Source: Alistipes ihumii AP11 (GTDB lineage Bacteria; Bacteroidota; Bacteroidia; Bacteroidales; Rikenellaceae). From it: a DNA stretch of 64,000 nucleotides. The stretch covers positions 1,240,001 to 1,304,000 of the forward strand of contig NZ_CP102294.1 of assembly GCF_025144665.1 (NCBI RefSeq), given 5' to 3'. This document shows positions 1 to 9,243 of this stretch, piece after piece. Position 1 is the stretch's first letter; the number at the start of each line of letters is the position of its first letter. The notes under the pieces are model-generated. The model searched no databases. It had not been told where the DNA came from and worked only from the letters and a program-made list of their open reading frames with translations. The translations under genes and the position numbers were made by a program.

Positions 1-50
1 AACGCGCCCCATACCGGACGGGACGCCGCTCGGGAAACGAGCGAGGGAAA

Positions 51-281
51 CTATTTGGTCGTCTCGTCGGTCGGTTTGGTCGTCTCGTTCGACTTGGCCG
101 GCGTTTCGGCCGTGTAATCCTTGCTCACGGCGTCCTTGAACTCCTTGATACCCCGGCCCATGCCGCGCATCAGCTCGGGAATCTTCTTGCCGCCGAAAAG
201 CACCAGAATCAATGCGATAATGATAACCCACTGCCATCCGCCTATCATTCCCAACAAAATCAACAAAGGTAAGCTCGACAT
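51..281 (-). CDS. tatA: Twin-arginine translocase subunit TatA/TatE family
   Basis: A 76-residue protein with the TatA layout: a short N-terminus, one membrane helix (about residues 9-30), the hinge FGGKKIPEL, then an amphipathic helix (RGMGRGIKEFKDAV) and a polar, Thr/Lys-rich tail. TatA subunits polymerise in the inner membrane to form the channel that exports folded proteins carrying twin-arginine signals. No tatC or tatB is next to it; Bacteroidota often encode tatC elsewhere. A TAnnTTTG element about 90 bases upstream is a plausible own promoter. TatA and TatE cannot be told apart at this level. Confidence 0.93.
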   Translation of the reverse strand: MSSLPLLILLGMIGGWQWVIIIALILVLFGGKKIPELMRGMGRGIKEFKDAVSKDYTAETPAKSNETTKPTDETTK

Positions 282-910
282 AATTTATGATCGTTTAAGT
301 TTTCTACAACAATTCCGCACGAAGAGAGGAAATTCTCACCGCCTTATATCAAGGGACAATCTCCGTACTTTGCAAATATAACACAAAAAACGGGGTTTTG
401 TTGTACGGCCGGCCGAAATTTTACCCTCGACGGACGCAATCGCCTTGTCCACAAGCGAACGGTCCTGCCCTGAGAGCAACGAGAGCGAGCCTCGCCCCCG
501 GTACGGAGGTTCCGTCCTTTCCCCGACCGCCTCGGCAATCTGAGAGCAGGACATCGACCGAACGCGTTTCATCCGTGCCGACCTCGCGCCGGCGCTCCGG
601 AACCGGGATGCGACCGGACGGTCGAAGCGACGAGCGGTCTCCGACAGACCCGGACACGATAACCCGGTATGCGTACTCGCCGGAACCGGCCGGCCGCTCC
701 CGACTCCGCTATGAAAAGTACCGCTCCGACCGAATAGCCGAATGCCCTGCCCGAGCGCCGGCCTATCGCGACGGGCGTCCCGAGAAAGCATAAGGAATCC
801 GACGGCCGTTTCAACCGCGAGAGCCCCTGCTCCATGCAGGATTCGTTGCCGACACGGGATCGCCCGAATCCGCACCCGAAAGGATAAAGGTTCACCGGGG
901 CCGCCGCCGG
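282..910. other. Gene-free spacer
   Basis: Apart from the tatA promoter, nothing convincing is seen in these roughly 630 bases. Open frames exist on both strands, but their translations are Arg/Pro/Ser-rich, lack domains and look like chance frames in GC-rich DNA. Confidence 0.5.
373..380 (-). promoter_or_regulatory. Bacteroidota -7 element upstream of tatA
   Basis: On the minus strand this reads TATATTTG, an exact match to the Bacteroidota TAnnTTTG -7 element, about 90 bases before the tatA start. No convincing -33 TTTG is present. Confidence 0.5.
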
Positions 911-948
911 AAAACGAAGAGGACCCCGGCCGAATGGCCGGGGTCCTC
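911..948 (-). terminator. Intrinsic terminator after the rhamnosidase gene
   Basis: A perfect 13-bp stem (arms 919-931 and 936-948, loop GAAT), followed on the minus strand by TTCGTTTT. It lies 19 bases beyond the rhamnosidase stop and should end the pepD-lipid kinase-rhamnosidase transcript. Confidence 0.9.
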
Positions 949-966
949 CGTATCCGATGCGCCGCC

Positions 967-3741
967 CTACTCCGCAGCGAAGAAATCGTACTTGCCCGAA
1001 CCGATCTCGACGGTCACGAAGCCGTCGGCTTCCGTCACCGACTTGACGGCCGGATTCTCGGAGAGCGGCTTGCCGCCCTCGGTCACCTGCCCGGCCGACG
1101 AAGCCGGAATCCGGACGCTGGCCGTCGAGTTGGCGGGTATCTCCACTTTCCACGACAAGCCCTGCCCGTCGCGGCTCCAGCGGCTTGCGATCGGGCCGTA
1201 GGGAGACTCGGTCGCGGCATCCACCCAGTCGAGCCCGTCGGGGAAATAAGGCGCCATGACGACATGCTTGAATCCCGGAGCCGCCGGATCGGACTTGATG
1301 CCGGCCAGATTCTCGTAATACCAAGTGAGCAGATCGCCCAACAGCATCACATGGTTGCCGGAGTTCATCGCCGGATCGGCCGTGTCTCCGTTCCACAGCT
1401 CCCAGATCGTCGTCGCGCCCTTGTCGATCATGTAGCCCCAACTCGGATAGGTGCGGTTCGTCGCGATCGTATAGGCCAGATCGCCCGCTCCGTGCTGCGT
1501 CAGGCCGCGCATCAGGAACTGGATGCCGATCAGCCCCGTGCTGACATGGCTGTCGAATTCCCCTTTCGTCTTTTCGACGACGTTGGCGAACACTTTCTGC
1601 TCGAGCGAGTCGGGCACGAGGCCCTGCATCAGCGAAATGATGTTGGCCGTTACGGTATTGTTGGCATACTGGCCTGTCTCCGCGTTCAGGAACTGCTTGT
1701 TATAGGCGTCCTTGACCCGGGCGGCCAGGTCGAGATACTCGGCCGTATCGGCCTCGTGACCGCTCACGGCGGCGAAGCGGGCCATCATGTTCAGCAGGCG
1801 GTAATAGAAACTGGTGCCCAGCAGACGGCCGTCCGTCTTGCGGGCGGGGTCCTGAGAGTGGATCAGTTCCTGGCTTTCGGGCGGCATGCACCAGTCGCCG
1901 TAGACGTCGTTGATGACCAGCCCGTCCTTCATTTGTCGGTCGCGGATGTATTCGATCCACTTCTTCATCGAGGCGTAGTGGCGCTCGACGGGCCGCACGT
2001 CGCCGCGCTGGTTATAGAGCATGTCGGCCACGCAGAGATAGGCCGCCGGCCAAGTCACGTTGCCCGAATGCTGGTCGAAGGTCCAATGGGCCGGAGCCAC
2101 ATCGGGCACGCAGCCCGCGCTATCCTGCATCGCTTCGATGTCGCGCAGCCACTTCTCGTAGAGCAGCGTATTGCCGAACACGAAGCTTTCGCCGATACAG
2201 CCCGTAGCACGGTCGCCGAGCCAACCCATGCGCTCGTCTCGCTGAGGACAGTCGGTCGGCATGCTGCGGTAATTGCCGCGAATGCCCCAATAGGCATTCT
2301 TGAACACCTGATTGATCGTCGGATCGGAAGTCTCGAAACGGCCGATCGTTTTCATATCGTCGTAGACTACCTTGCCGACGAAGCTTTTCAGCTCGGGCTT
2401 GTATTTCAGGCCCGTGATCTCGACGAAGCGGAAGCCGTGGTAGGTGAAGCGAGGCTCCCACGAGAAGACGTCGTCTCCGGCCGGAATATAGACGTCGGTC
2501 ACTTTCGCTCCCCTCAGATTGTCCATATAGAGACTGCCGTCGGGCTTCAGCGTCTCGGCGAAGCGCAGACGGACCGGCTCGCCTTTCTCGCCCTTGAGCG
2601 TCACGTTCAGCCAACCCACCATATTCTGTCCCATATCGAGAATATAGGTCGAGTCGTTCAGCTGGCTGATCGCCACCGGATCGATCTCCTCCATCACCCG
2701 GATGTTCGGATTGCGCTGCGCATGCAGCGCTCCCTCGGGAGCTCCGACGGAACGGGCGTTCATCCAGGCCGAGTCGTCGTAACCGGCCTCGGACCATTTG
2801 CCGAGCTCCTTGCTCGCGTCGTACTCTTCGCCGTCGAACTCGTTGTTGGCAATGATCGGGCCGTCGGTCGTCAGGCGCCAGGTCGTGTCGGTCACCACCA
2901 CCTGCCGCTCGCCGTTCTCGTACTCGATCTCGAGCTGAGCCAGCAGCTTCGGAAAACCGAACTGCCTCAGCGAGCCGAGCAGTCCGGCCGACGGATCGCC
3001 CAGACGCATCGCGAAAAAGCGGCCGTTGCCGAGCGTCACGCCGATCGCGTTCTGCTTGTCCTTGACAAACTCGCTCACATCGAACGTATTATACGGGACG
3101 TTCGTGCTATAGTCGGTAGCCGTCGGAGCCAGCACGCTCTCGCCTACCCGCTTTCCGTTGATGTAGCACTCGTACAGGCCGAGCCCCGAAATATAGAGCC
3201 GTGCGTTCTTGACCTTGCCCTCGACGTCGAAAGGTTTGCGCAGATAGCGGGCCGCCAGCCGGCTGTCGCCCTCCATGCGGTCGGTCGCATTGAGCGCGCT
3301 GTCGATGCCGACCCAGCCGGCCTGCCAGTCCGAATCGTCGAGCAGGGCCATCGACCAGCGGGCCGGCTCGCTCCACGTTTCGTCGCCCGTATTGGTCGTC
3401 ACGTGCACTTTCCAGAAATAATCCTTGCGGGACTCGAGTTGCGGACCTCCGTACTCGACCCATACCGACTCCCCGGAAGGAACCTCGCCGCTATCCCAGA
3501 TCAGATTCTGTTCCTTTTTCAGATCGTTCTCGCTACCGGCCACGACGATCCGGTAGGAAGTCTGCGCTACGTCGCGCAGATCGCTGCGGAGCTGCCACCC
3601 GAAACGGGGAGTCCGCTCGTCCAGTCCCACCGGGTTTTCGAGCATCTCGACCGTCAGGTCGCCGACGGTCACCCGTTTGTCGTCGCAGCGGCAGAAAGCG
3701 AGCGCGGCGAGACACAGCATCAGCAAATGTAGTTTTTTCAT
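967..3741 (-). CDS. GH78 family alpha-L-rhamnosidase
   Basis: A 924-residue secreted glycoside hydrolase that should release terminal alpha-L-rhamnose from plant or bacterial glycans or glycosides. The order matches bacterial rhamnosidases: signal sequence (residues 1-18, with Cys17/Cys19 possible lipidation sites), N-terminal fibronectin-like and beta-sandwich domains (to about 430), an (alpha/alpha)6 barrel (about 440-800) and a C-terminal beta domain. The hallmark DCPQRDERMGWLGD at 497-510 carries the acidic residues of the acid side. WELW at about 780-783 holds the expected general base, Glu781. Its start is 19 bases after the lipid kinase stop, so it is probably last in the pepD operon. 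It has no SusCD partner or other glycosidase nearby. Confidence 0.93.
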   Translation of the reverse strand: MKKLHLLMLCLAALAFCRCDDKRVTVGDLTVEMLENPVGLDERTPRFGWQLRSDLRDVAQTSYRIVVAGSENDLKKEQNLIWDSGEVPSGESVWVEYGGPQLESRKDYFWKVHVTTNTGDETWSEPARWSMALLDDSDWQAGWVGIDSALNATDRMEGDSRLAARYLRKPFDVEGKVKNARLYISGLGLYECYINGKRVGESVLAPTATDYSTNVPYNTFDVSEFVKDKQNAIGVTLGNGRFFAMRLGDPSAGLLGSLRQFGFPKLLAQLEIEYENGERQVVVTDTTWRLTTDGPIIANNEFDGEEYDASKELGKWSEAGYDDSAWMNARSVGAPEGALHAQRNPNIRVMEEIDPVAISQLNDSTYILDMGQNMVGWLNVTLKGEKGEPVRLRFAETLKPDGSLYMDNLRGAKVTDVYIPAGDDVFSWEPRFTYHGFRFVEITGLKYKPELKSFVGKVVYDDMKTIGRFETSDPTINQVFKNAYWGIRGNYRSMPTDCPQRDERMGWLGDRATGCIGESFVFGNTLLYEKWLRDIEAMQDSAGCVPDVAPAHWTFDQHSGNVTWPAAYLCVADMLYNQRGDVRPVERHYASMKKWIEYIRDRQMKDGLVINDVYGDWCMPPESQELIHSQDPARKTDGRLLGTSFYYRLLNMMARFAAVSGHEADTAEYLDLAARVKDAYNKQFLNAETGQYANNTVTANIISLMQGLVPDSLEQKVFANVVEKTKGEFDSHVSTGLIGIQFLMRGLTQHGAGDLAYTIATNRTYPSWGYMIDKGATTIWELWNGDTADPAMNSGNHVMLLGDLLTWYYENLAGIKSDPAAPGFKHVVMAPYFPDGLDWVDAATESPYGPIASRWSRDGQGLSWKVEIPANSTASVRIPASSAGQVTEGGKPLSENPAVKSVTEADGFVTVEIGSGKYDFFAAE

Positions 3742-3760
3742 AAGTGTAATAATTTGAAGG

Positions 3761-4768
3761 TTAGTTGGTACTTGGTCTGTTGGTTTCCGGGGCGGGCGAG
3801 CCGGAGGAGGCTCCGGCCGACTCCGAGAGGAAGCGCTCGGCTACGACGACGCGCACGGCCCGGTCGATGATTTCGAACTCGAACGGAGAATAGCCCAGCG
3901 CCTCGCCGTCGACCTCGACGGCGATCTCGGGCGAGGACTCGATGCGAATGCGGCGTCCGCGATTGAGACTGGTTTTACGCAGTTTGTATATGCGTCCGTT
4001 GAACAGCACTTTGAAATGAAGGAGCACCGCCAGCCGGCTCATCTTACGGATCACCGTCAGGTCGAACAGACCGTCGTCGGCTACCGCCTCGGGCGTCTGA
4101 AGCATGCCGCCTCCGTTGTAGCGACCGATTCCGATCGTCGCGCTGTATACCAGATCGTTGACGACCAGCTCGTCGTCGACGTACACCTTGACGCCCGTCG
4201 AAGAATAACGCAGCACGGCTTTCAGCGTGCTCCACAGATAGAGCCACTTGCCTTTCTTGCCCTCCTCCTTGAGGTGATTGTACTTCCGGTTCACGAAAGC
4301 GTCGAAGCCGACGCCCGCCACATTGGCCATGTAGCGGCTCTGCTTGTAGCTGGCCTTGTAGTACGATATGACGCCCACGTCCTGAAGGAACGAGTGTCCG
4401 TCGGCGATCGCGCGGATCGCCTCCGAATACTTGCGCGGGATGCCGAACATCCGGATCCAGTCGTTGCCCGTTCCGACGGCGATCACGCTCAGCAACACAT
4501 CGGTCGTCGGAACGGTCTTCTGAATGAACAGCCCGTTGACGACCTCGTGGATCGTACCGTCGCCGCCGACTACGATAATCTTGCGGAAACCGTTGTTGAC
4601 GGCCTCGACGGCCAGTTCGATCGCATGGTACTTCCGCTCGGTAAATACATACTCGGGCACGATATGACGCTCGCGCAGCAGCCGGCTGATCAGCGGCCAG
4701 TCGGTCAGCCCCCGGCCGCTGCCGGCCACCGGGTTGACGATCGCGAACCATTTGTCGGCAATCTCCAT
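3761..4768 (-). CDS. Diacylglycerol/lipid kinase family protein (YegS/BmrU-like)
   Basis: A 335-residue cytosolic lipid kinase of the DAGK catalytic-domain superfamily, expected to phosphorylate diacylglycerol or a related lipid with ATP. The nucleotide-binding GGDGT motif is at residues 68-72 and GTGND at 99-103; the N-terminal FAIVNPVAGSGRG is also typical. The C-terminal half fits the beta-rich YegS fold, with VEVDGEALG near the end. It starts 6 bases after pepD stops and ends 19 bases before the rhamnosidase, so the three are probably co-transcribed. The exact lipid substrate cannot be read from the sequence. Confidence 0.9.
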   Translation of the reverse strand: MEIADKWFAIVNPVAGSGRGLTDWPLISRLLRERHIVPEYVFTERKYHAIELAVEAVNNGFRKIIVVGGDGTIHEVVNGLFIQKTVPTTDVLLSVIAVGTGNDWIRMFGIPRKYSEAIRAIADGHSFLQDVGVISYYKASYKQSRYMANVAGVGFDAFVNRKYNHLKEEGKKGKWLYLWSTLKAVLRYSSTGVKVYVDDELVVNDLVYSATIGIGRYNGGGMLQTPEAVADDGLFDLTVIRKMSRLAVLLHFKVLFNGRIYKLRKTSLNRGRRIRIESSPEIAVEVDGEALGYSPFEFEIIDRAVRVVVAERFLSESAGASSGSPAPETNRPSTN

Positions 4769-4774
4769 GAGTCT

Positions 4775-6235
4775 CTATTTTTCGGGCGCGCTGCGCAGCG
4801 TTTCGAGCAGATAGTTCCAAAAGCGCTCGACCGACGGAATGCTGACCTTCTCGTCGGGCGAGTGCGGATAACAGATCGTCGGGCCGAACGAGATCATGTC
4901 CAGATGCGGATAGTTCGTACGGATGATGCCGCACTCGAGCCCGGCGTGAATGGCCGTCACGGCCGGCCGGCGACCGAAAAGGCGTTCGTAGGACGCGACC
5001 ATCGCCGCCAGAATCGGGGAATCCATGTCGGGATTCCAGCCGTCGTAAGCCCCGCTCAGGACGACTTCGGCCCCGGCGAGCTCGAACACCGAGGCGATGC
5101 GCTCGCCCAAATCGCGCTTCTCGCTGCCGACCGAGCTGCGCAACAGGCACTGTACCGCGATCCGGCCGCCGGACGAGACGACGCGGGCCAGGTTCGTGGA
5201 CGTCTGCACGAGCCCCTTCATCGACGGGCTCATTCGCACGACGCCGTTCGGACATCCGTGCACGGCACGGATCAGCCGTCGCTGCGTATCCGTATCGATC
5301 AGCGAAGCGGGCAGGGCCGTTTCTTCGGCCGTCACGCTCACGCCTTCGTCGACGCTCCGGAGCTCCTCGCGCACGGTCCGTTCGAAATCGCGCACGGCCT
5401 CGCGGAACGCCCCGGCTTCGGCAGCCGGCACCGTCACGACGGCCCGGGCCTCGCGCGGGATCGCATTGCGCAGCCCGCCTCCGTCGACGCTCGACAGGCG
5501 CAGGCCGAATGCCTTCTCGGCCATTTTGAGCAAGCGGAACAGAACGAGGTTCGCATTGCCCCGCTCCAGCACGATCTCGATGCCGGAATGGCCGCCCTTA
5601 AGCCCCTTCACCTCGACGAGGAAAGCCGTCGAGGAAGCGGGTACGGATTCTTCTTCATAGGAAAAAGTCATCGACGCATCGAGCCCTCCGGCGCAGCCCA
5701 CGTACAGCTCGCCCTCGGTCTCCGAGTCGAGATTGACCAGTATGTCGCCCCGCAGCATTCCGCCTTTCAGACCGTTCGCGCCGACCATGCCGGTCTCCTC
5801 GGTGGCGGTGATCAGCGCCTCGATCGGACCGTGCTCGATATCGTCCGATTCCAGCACGGCCAGTATGGCGGCCATGCCCATGCCGTTGTCGGCGCCGAGC
5901 GTCGTACCGTCGGCCTTCACCCATTCGCCGTCGACATAAGCTTCGATCGGATCGCGGACGAAATCGAACGCCTTGTCGCCGTTCTTCTGCGGAACCATGT
6001 CCATATGCGCCTGCAGGACGATTCCCTTGCGGGACTCCATGCCCGGGGTCGCCGCCTTGCGCATGATCACGTTGCCCGCCGCGTCGGCCTCGGCCTCGAT
6101 GCCGTGCGTGTGCGCCTCGGCGAGCAGATACTCGCGAATCGCATCCTCGTGATGCGACGGACGCGGCACGCGGGTTATCTCGTAAAACTTCTCCCACACC
6201 CGGCGGGGCGAAAGCTCCTTCAGATTCTTTTCCAT
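4775..6235 (-). CDS. pepD: Aminoacyl-histidine dipeptidase (M20C, PepD-type)
   Basis: A 486-residue cytosolic metallodipeptidase, the usual length for the PepD/carnosinase-like M20C family, which cleaves Xaa-His and many other dipeptides. Visible metal-site motifs are AHMDM (His77, Asp79), LGADNG (Asp116) and ATEETGM (catalytic Glu146, metal-binding Glu147), with a C-terminal YPHSPDE supplying the last histidine. A lid/dimerisation domain occupies roughly 200-380. It is the first gene of a tight run with the lipid kinase and rhamnosidase genes. No exact TAnnTTTG promoter was found in the 296-base spacer upstream. Confidence 0.94.
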   Translation of the reverse strand: MEKNLKELSPRRVWEKFYEITRVPRPSHHEDAIREYLLAEAHTHGIEAEADAAGNVIMRKAATPGMESRKGIVLQAHMDMVPQKNGDKAFDFVRDPIEAYVDGEWVKADGTTLGADNGMGMAAILAVLESDDIEHGPIEALITATEETGMVGANGLKGGMLRGDILVNLDSETEGELYVGCAGGLDASMTFSYEEESVPASSTAFLVEVKGLKGGHSGIEIVLERGNANLVLFRLLKMAEKAFGLRLSSVDGGGLRNAIPREARAVVTVPAAEAGAFREAVRDFERTVREELRSVDEGVSVTAEETALPASLIDTDTQRRLIRAVHGCPNGVVRMSPSMKGLVQTSTNLARVVSSGGRIAVQCLLRSSVGSEKRDLGERIASVFELAGAEVVLSGAYDGWNPDMDSPILAAMVASYERLFGRRPAVTAIHAGLECGIIRTNYPHLDMISFGPTICYPHSPDEKVSIPSVERFWNYLLETLRSAPEK

Positions 6236-6531
6236 AATCGCTGTTTAAGATGGGCCCTCCCGTACTTCGCCGTGCCATTCCGGCCCGCATCTCCCCGGAC
6301 CGCCCGGACAAGCCGCTCGTCCGCTCCGACAGGACTTTCGCAGACCGGCACAGGAAAGCCGGAGAGTCGAAGCGGCGCAGAAAGCGTAGGCCCTGTATAT
6401 CAAAATCAAGTGAAATACCGCAAACGCCGGGCAGGGAAACGGTTCCGAGACTCGCTCCCGCAACCGGCGCTTTCGCGAGCGGATCCGAACGAACGGCAGG
6501 CAACCCCGCCGGCATGTCCGGCCGCTTCGGA
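6236..6531. other. Spacer between purC and pepD, with an inverted repeat
   Basis: No gene is seen. GATCCGAA at 6482-6489 is repeated inverted at 6526-6533, overlapping the purC stop; without a T-run it is not a standard terminator but may protect the 3' end of the purC message. Confidence 0.35.
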
Positions 6532-7485
6532 TCAATGCAGGCGCGCGAGCATATTGCGCACGTTGCTCTCGATGCGCGCAAGCACGTCGGGAGCCTCGTC
6601 TCTCACGAACCGTTCGCCGGTGATCTTCTCGTACAGCTCGATGTAGCGGTCGCTGACGCTATCGACGAACTCGTCGGTCATCTCGGGCACCTGCTGCCCG
6701 GGCTTGCCGCTGAAGCCGTGCTCCATCAGCCACTCGCGGACGAACTCCTTGGAAAGCTGACGCTGCGGCTCGCCTTTCGCGAAACGCTCCTCGTAGCCGT
6801 CGGCGTAGAAGTAACGCGAGCTGTCGGGCGTATGAATCTCGTCGATCAGGTAGATCTCGCCGTCGCGCTTGCCGAATTCGTACTTCGTATCGACGAGGAT
6901 CAGGCCCCGCTCGGCGGCCATTTTCGTTCCCCGGCCGAACAAGGCCAGCGCATAGCCTTCGAGCTTTTCGTAATCTTCTTTCGACACGAGACCCTGCGCG
7001 ACGATCTCCTCCTTGGAGATGTTCTGGTCGTGCGCGCCGATTTCGGCTTTGGTCGTCGGCGTGACGATCGGACGGTCGAAGCGCTGGTGCTCGCGCATGC
7101 CGTCGGGCAGGGGCACGCCGCAGATCGACCGGGCCCCCGCCTGATAATCGCGCCACGAGCTGCCGGTCAGATAGCCACGGACGATCATCTCGACCGGGAA
7201 CGACTCGCACCGGTAGCCGACGGTCACCATCGGGTCGGGAGAGGCGATCTTCCAGTTCGGACAGATGTCGGCCGTCGCATCGAGAAACTTCGACGCGATC
7301 TGGTTCAGCACCTGCCCCTTGAACGGAATACCTTTGGGAAGCACCACGTCGAACGCCGAAATGCGGTCGGAAACCACCATCGCCAGATAGCGGTCGTCGA
7401 TATTGTACACGTCGCGGACCTTGCCCTCGTACAGGCTTTTCTGGCCGTCGAAATGAAAATTTGTCTTGAGAATCGCTTTTGCCAT
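6532..7485 (-). CDS. purC: Phosphoribosylaminoimidazole-succinocarboxamide synthase (SAICAR synthetase)
   Basis: A 317-residue enzyme that joins CAIR and aspartate using ATP to make SAICAR in de novo purine synthesis. YEGKVRDVY near the N-terminus is the nucleotide-binding signature. [12 protein letters not shown] and [13 protein letters not shown] are family signatures, and [24 protein letters not shown] mark the C-terminal half. It is longer than E. coli PurC (237 residues) and close to the yeast ADE1 size, which is normal for Bacteroidota. Its start is 14 bases after the phoH stop, so it is probably the last gene of the outer-membrane protein-phoH-purC unit. The other window purine gene, purH, lies about 9 kb away. 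Confidence 0.97.
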   Translation of the reverse strand: MAKAILKTNFHFDGQKSLYEGKVRDVYNIDDRYLAMVVSDRISAFDVVLPKGIPFKGQVLNQIASKFLDATADICPNWKIASPDPMVTVGYRCESFPVEMIVRGYLTGSSWRDYQAGARSICGVPLPDGMREHQRFDRPIVTPTTKAEIGAHDQNISKEEIVAQGLVSKEDYEKLEGYALALFGRGTKMAAERGLILVDTKYEFGKRDGEIYLIDEIHTPDSSRYFYADGYEERFAKGEPQRQLSKEFVREWLMEHGFSGKPGQQVPEMTDEFVDSVSDRYIELYEKITGERFVRDEAPDVLARIESNVRNMLARLH

Positions 7486-7499
7486 TTTAATATTTAAGT

Positions 7500-8471
7500 T
7501 TACGGTTTTTCCTCGGTGCCGCCGCGCTTCTCGAAAGCCTCGACGATATGCTTGACCAGCCGATGGCGGATAATGTCCCGGTTGTCGAATCCGACGATCC
7601 CGATGCCGTCGATGCCGCGCAGCATGTCGATCACGGGCACCAGACCCGAATCTTCACGACGCGGCAGGTCGATCTGCGTCACGTCGCCCGTCACGATGAA
7701 GCGCGCGTTGCGCCCCATACGCGTAAGGAACATCTTGAGCTGCGAGACGGTCGTGTTCTGCGCTTCGTCCAGAATCACGAAGGCGTTGTCGAGCGTGCGG
7801 CCGCGCATGAACGCGAGCGGAGCGATCTGCACCGTCCCGTCCTCCATGAAGCGGCCGAGCTTCGCGGCGGGGATCATATCGTTCAGCGCGTCGTACAACG
7901 GCTGCAAATAAGGATCGAGTTTCTCCTTCATGTCGCCGGGCAGGAAGCCCAGCTTCTCGCCGGCCTCGACGGCCGGGCGCGTCAGAATAATACGCTTGAC
8001 CTCCCGGTTGCGCAGCGCGCGGACGGCCAGCGCGATGGCCGTATACGTCTTGCCCGAGCCGGCCGGCCCGACGGCGAAAAGCAGGTCGTTCCGCTCGGAG
8101 AGCCTCAGCAGCCGCTGCTGATTGACCGTCCGGGCCCGGACGACGAGACCGGCGTTGCCGTGCACGATCACATCCTGCGGTTCCGGCAGATCGCCGTCGC
8201 CCGTCGGCATGCCGCCGTCGTACACCTGATCGATCACCTGAGGCGAAACATGGCCGTAGCGGCCGTAATACTCGATCAGCTGCGACAGCTTGCGGTCGAA
8301 ACGCTCGATCTCGCCCGCCTCGCCGGTCACCTTGATCGACGAGCCCCGGGCGACCATTTTCAGTTTGGGGAACTTGCCGCCGATGCGGTCGATGTTCGAT
8401 CCGGCCACGCCGTACAGCTCGGCCGGATCGATTCCCTCGATGCGTATCACCTTTTCCGTCATGCGTTCCAT
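7500..8471 (-). CDS. phoH: PhoH family P-loop ATPase
   Basis: A 323-residue cytosolic ATPase of the PhoH/YbeZ family, linked in other bacteria to RNA metabolism and ribosome maturation. An N-terminal KH-like segment is followed by Walker A GPAGSGKT at 135-142 and a Walker B region ending [20 protein letters not shown] is another family signature. The start shown is the longest plausible one; a second ATG three codons in (8462) would also serve. It lies between an outer-membrane protein gene and purC with short gaps. YbeY, the usual partner, is not in the window. Confidence 0.93.
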   Translation of the reverse strand: MERMTEKVIRIEGIDPAELYGVAGSNIDRIGGKFPKLKMVARGSSIKVTGEAGEIERFDRKLSQLIEYYGRYGHVSPQVIDQVYDGGMPTGDGDLPEPQDVIVHGNAGLVVRARTVNQQRLLRLSERNDLLFAVGPAGSGKTYTAIALAVRALRNREVKRIILTRPAVEAGEKLGFLPGDMKEKLDPYLQPLYDALNDMIPAAKLGRFMEDGTVQIAPLAFMRGRTLDNAFVILDEAQNTTVSQLKMFLTRMGRNARFIVTGDVTQIDLPRREDSGLVPVIDMLRGIDGIGIVGFDNRDIIRHRLVKHIVEAFEKRGGTEEKP

Positions 8472-8503
8472 CGATCGTTAAAGCTTCTTTCGCCAAACGG
8501 CCG

Positions 8504-9130
8504 TCAGAACAGATAACTGAGCGTGAACTGCCACTGATTCATGCCCAGTTTGCCCGACGAGGCAGGGTTCTCGCCCTTGACCACCGTCATGTCGGCCCGC
8601 TTGAACTGCCCCCCGTAGCGCACGTCGAACCCGATATGCCCGAGCTCGATGCCCGCGCCCAGCTGATAGGAGACCAAAGGCCGCGTAATGTCGGCGGTAA
8701 CGGCCATGGACGTTTTCTTGAGCTTGTTCTTCGTATCGTTCATCAGGTTGAATACCGGCCCGGCCATAACGCGCAGGAAAGCGATCTTCATACCCACCAT
8801 CACCGGCAGTTCCAGATTCTTCATCGACACCTTGGCCGAGGCGTCCCCTTCCAGATTCATCGTGAACCGGTGGGAGGTATACATCAGCTCCGGCTGAATA
8901 TACAGGATCGGCAAGTTGAACCGGGCCAGAAAGCCCAGCTGGTATCCGAAATCCTTATCGGCGTTCGCGATTCCCAGATCGGCGCCCGTCGACGGATTGA
9001 GCCCCTGCGTCTGCAGACCGGCGCGCACGCCGAAGACGATCGGCCCCTTGGCGGACAGGCTGCCGGCCGCGCAGCAGAACACGACGGCTGCCGCCGCCCA
9101 CGCTGTCCATCGTTTTGTTGTCATACCCAC
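8504..9130 (-). CDS. Outer-membrane beta-barrel protein (PorT/OMP_b-brl type)
   Basis: A 208-residue protein with a classic signal peptide (cleavage likely after LSA, about residue 27) and a mature part with alternating hydrophobic strands such as GVRAGLQTQG, YQLGFLARFNLP, LYIQPELMYTS and QWQFTLSYLF, ending in Phe like many barrel proteins. Length and pattern fit an eight-stranded barrel of the PorT/porin-like group common in Bacteroidota. The cargo or role is unknown. It is first in an apparent operon with phoH and purC, with a TAnnTTTG promoter about 30 bases upstream. Confidence 0.8.
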   Translation of the reverse strand: MGMTTKRWTAWAAAAVVFCCAAGSLSAKGPIVFGVRAGLQTQGLNPSTGADLGIANADKDFGYQLGFLARFNLPILYIQPELMYTSHRFTMNLEGDASAKVSMKNLELPVMVGMKIAFLRVMAGPVFNLMNDTKNKLKKTSMAVTADITRPLVSYQLGAGIELGHIGFDVRYGGQFKRADMTVVKGENPASSGKLGMNQWQFTLSYLF

Positions 9131-9158
9131 AATTCCCGTTACGTTTGATTTAACCTCT

Positions 9159-9166
9159 CAAAGATA
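9159..9166 (-). promoter_or_regulatory. Bacteroidota promoter for OMP-phoH-purC
   Basis: Minus-strand TATCTTTG, an exact TAnnTTTG match, 29 bases before the start codon. The -33 region is not clearly conserved. Confidence 0.6.
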
Positions 9167-9243
9167 CTAAAAAATATTCACCTGAACCGCCCGGCTGTTC
9201 CGCGAACGGCAAAAATCCCGCCGAGCAACGGTTTTTCCTTCGT

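Noticed and set aside
742-3732. A 996-codon plus-strand open frame opposite the rhamnosidase gene
   Set aside because: Exact antisense shadow of a gene with clear GH78 domains; the translation is Arg/His/Val-rich with no domain. High GC keeps the opposite frame free of stops.
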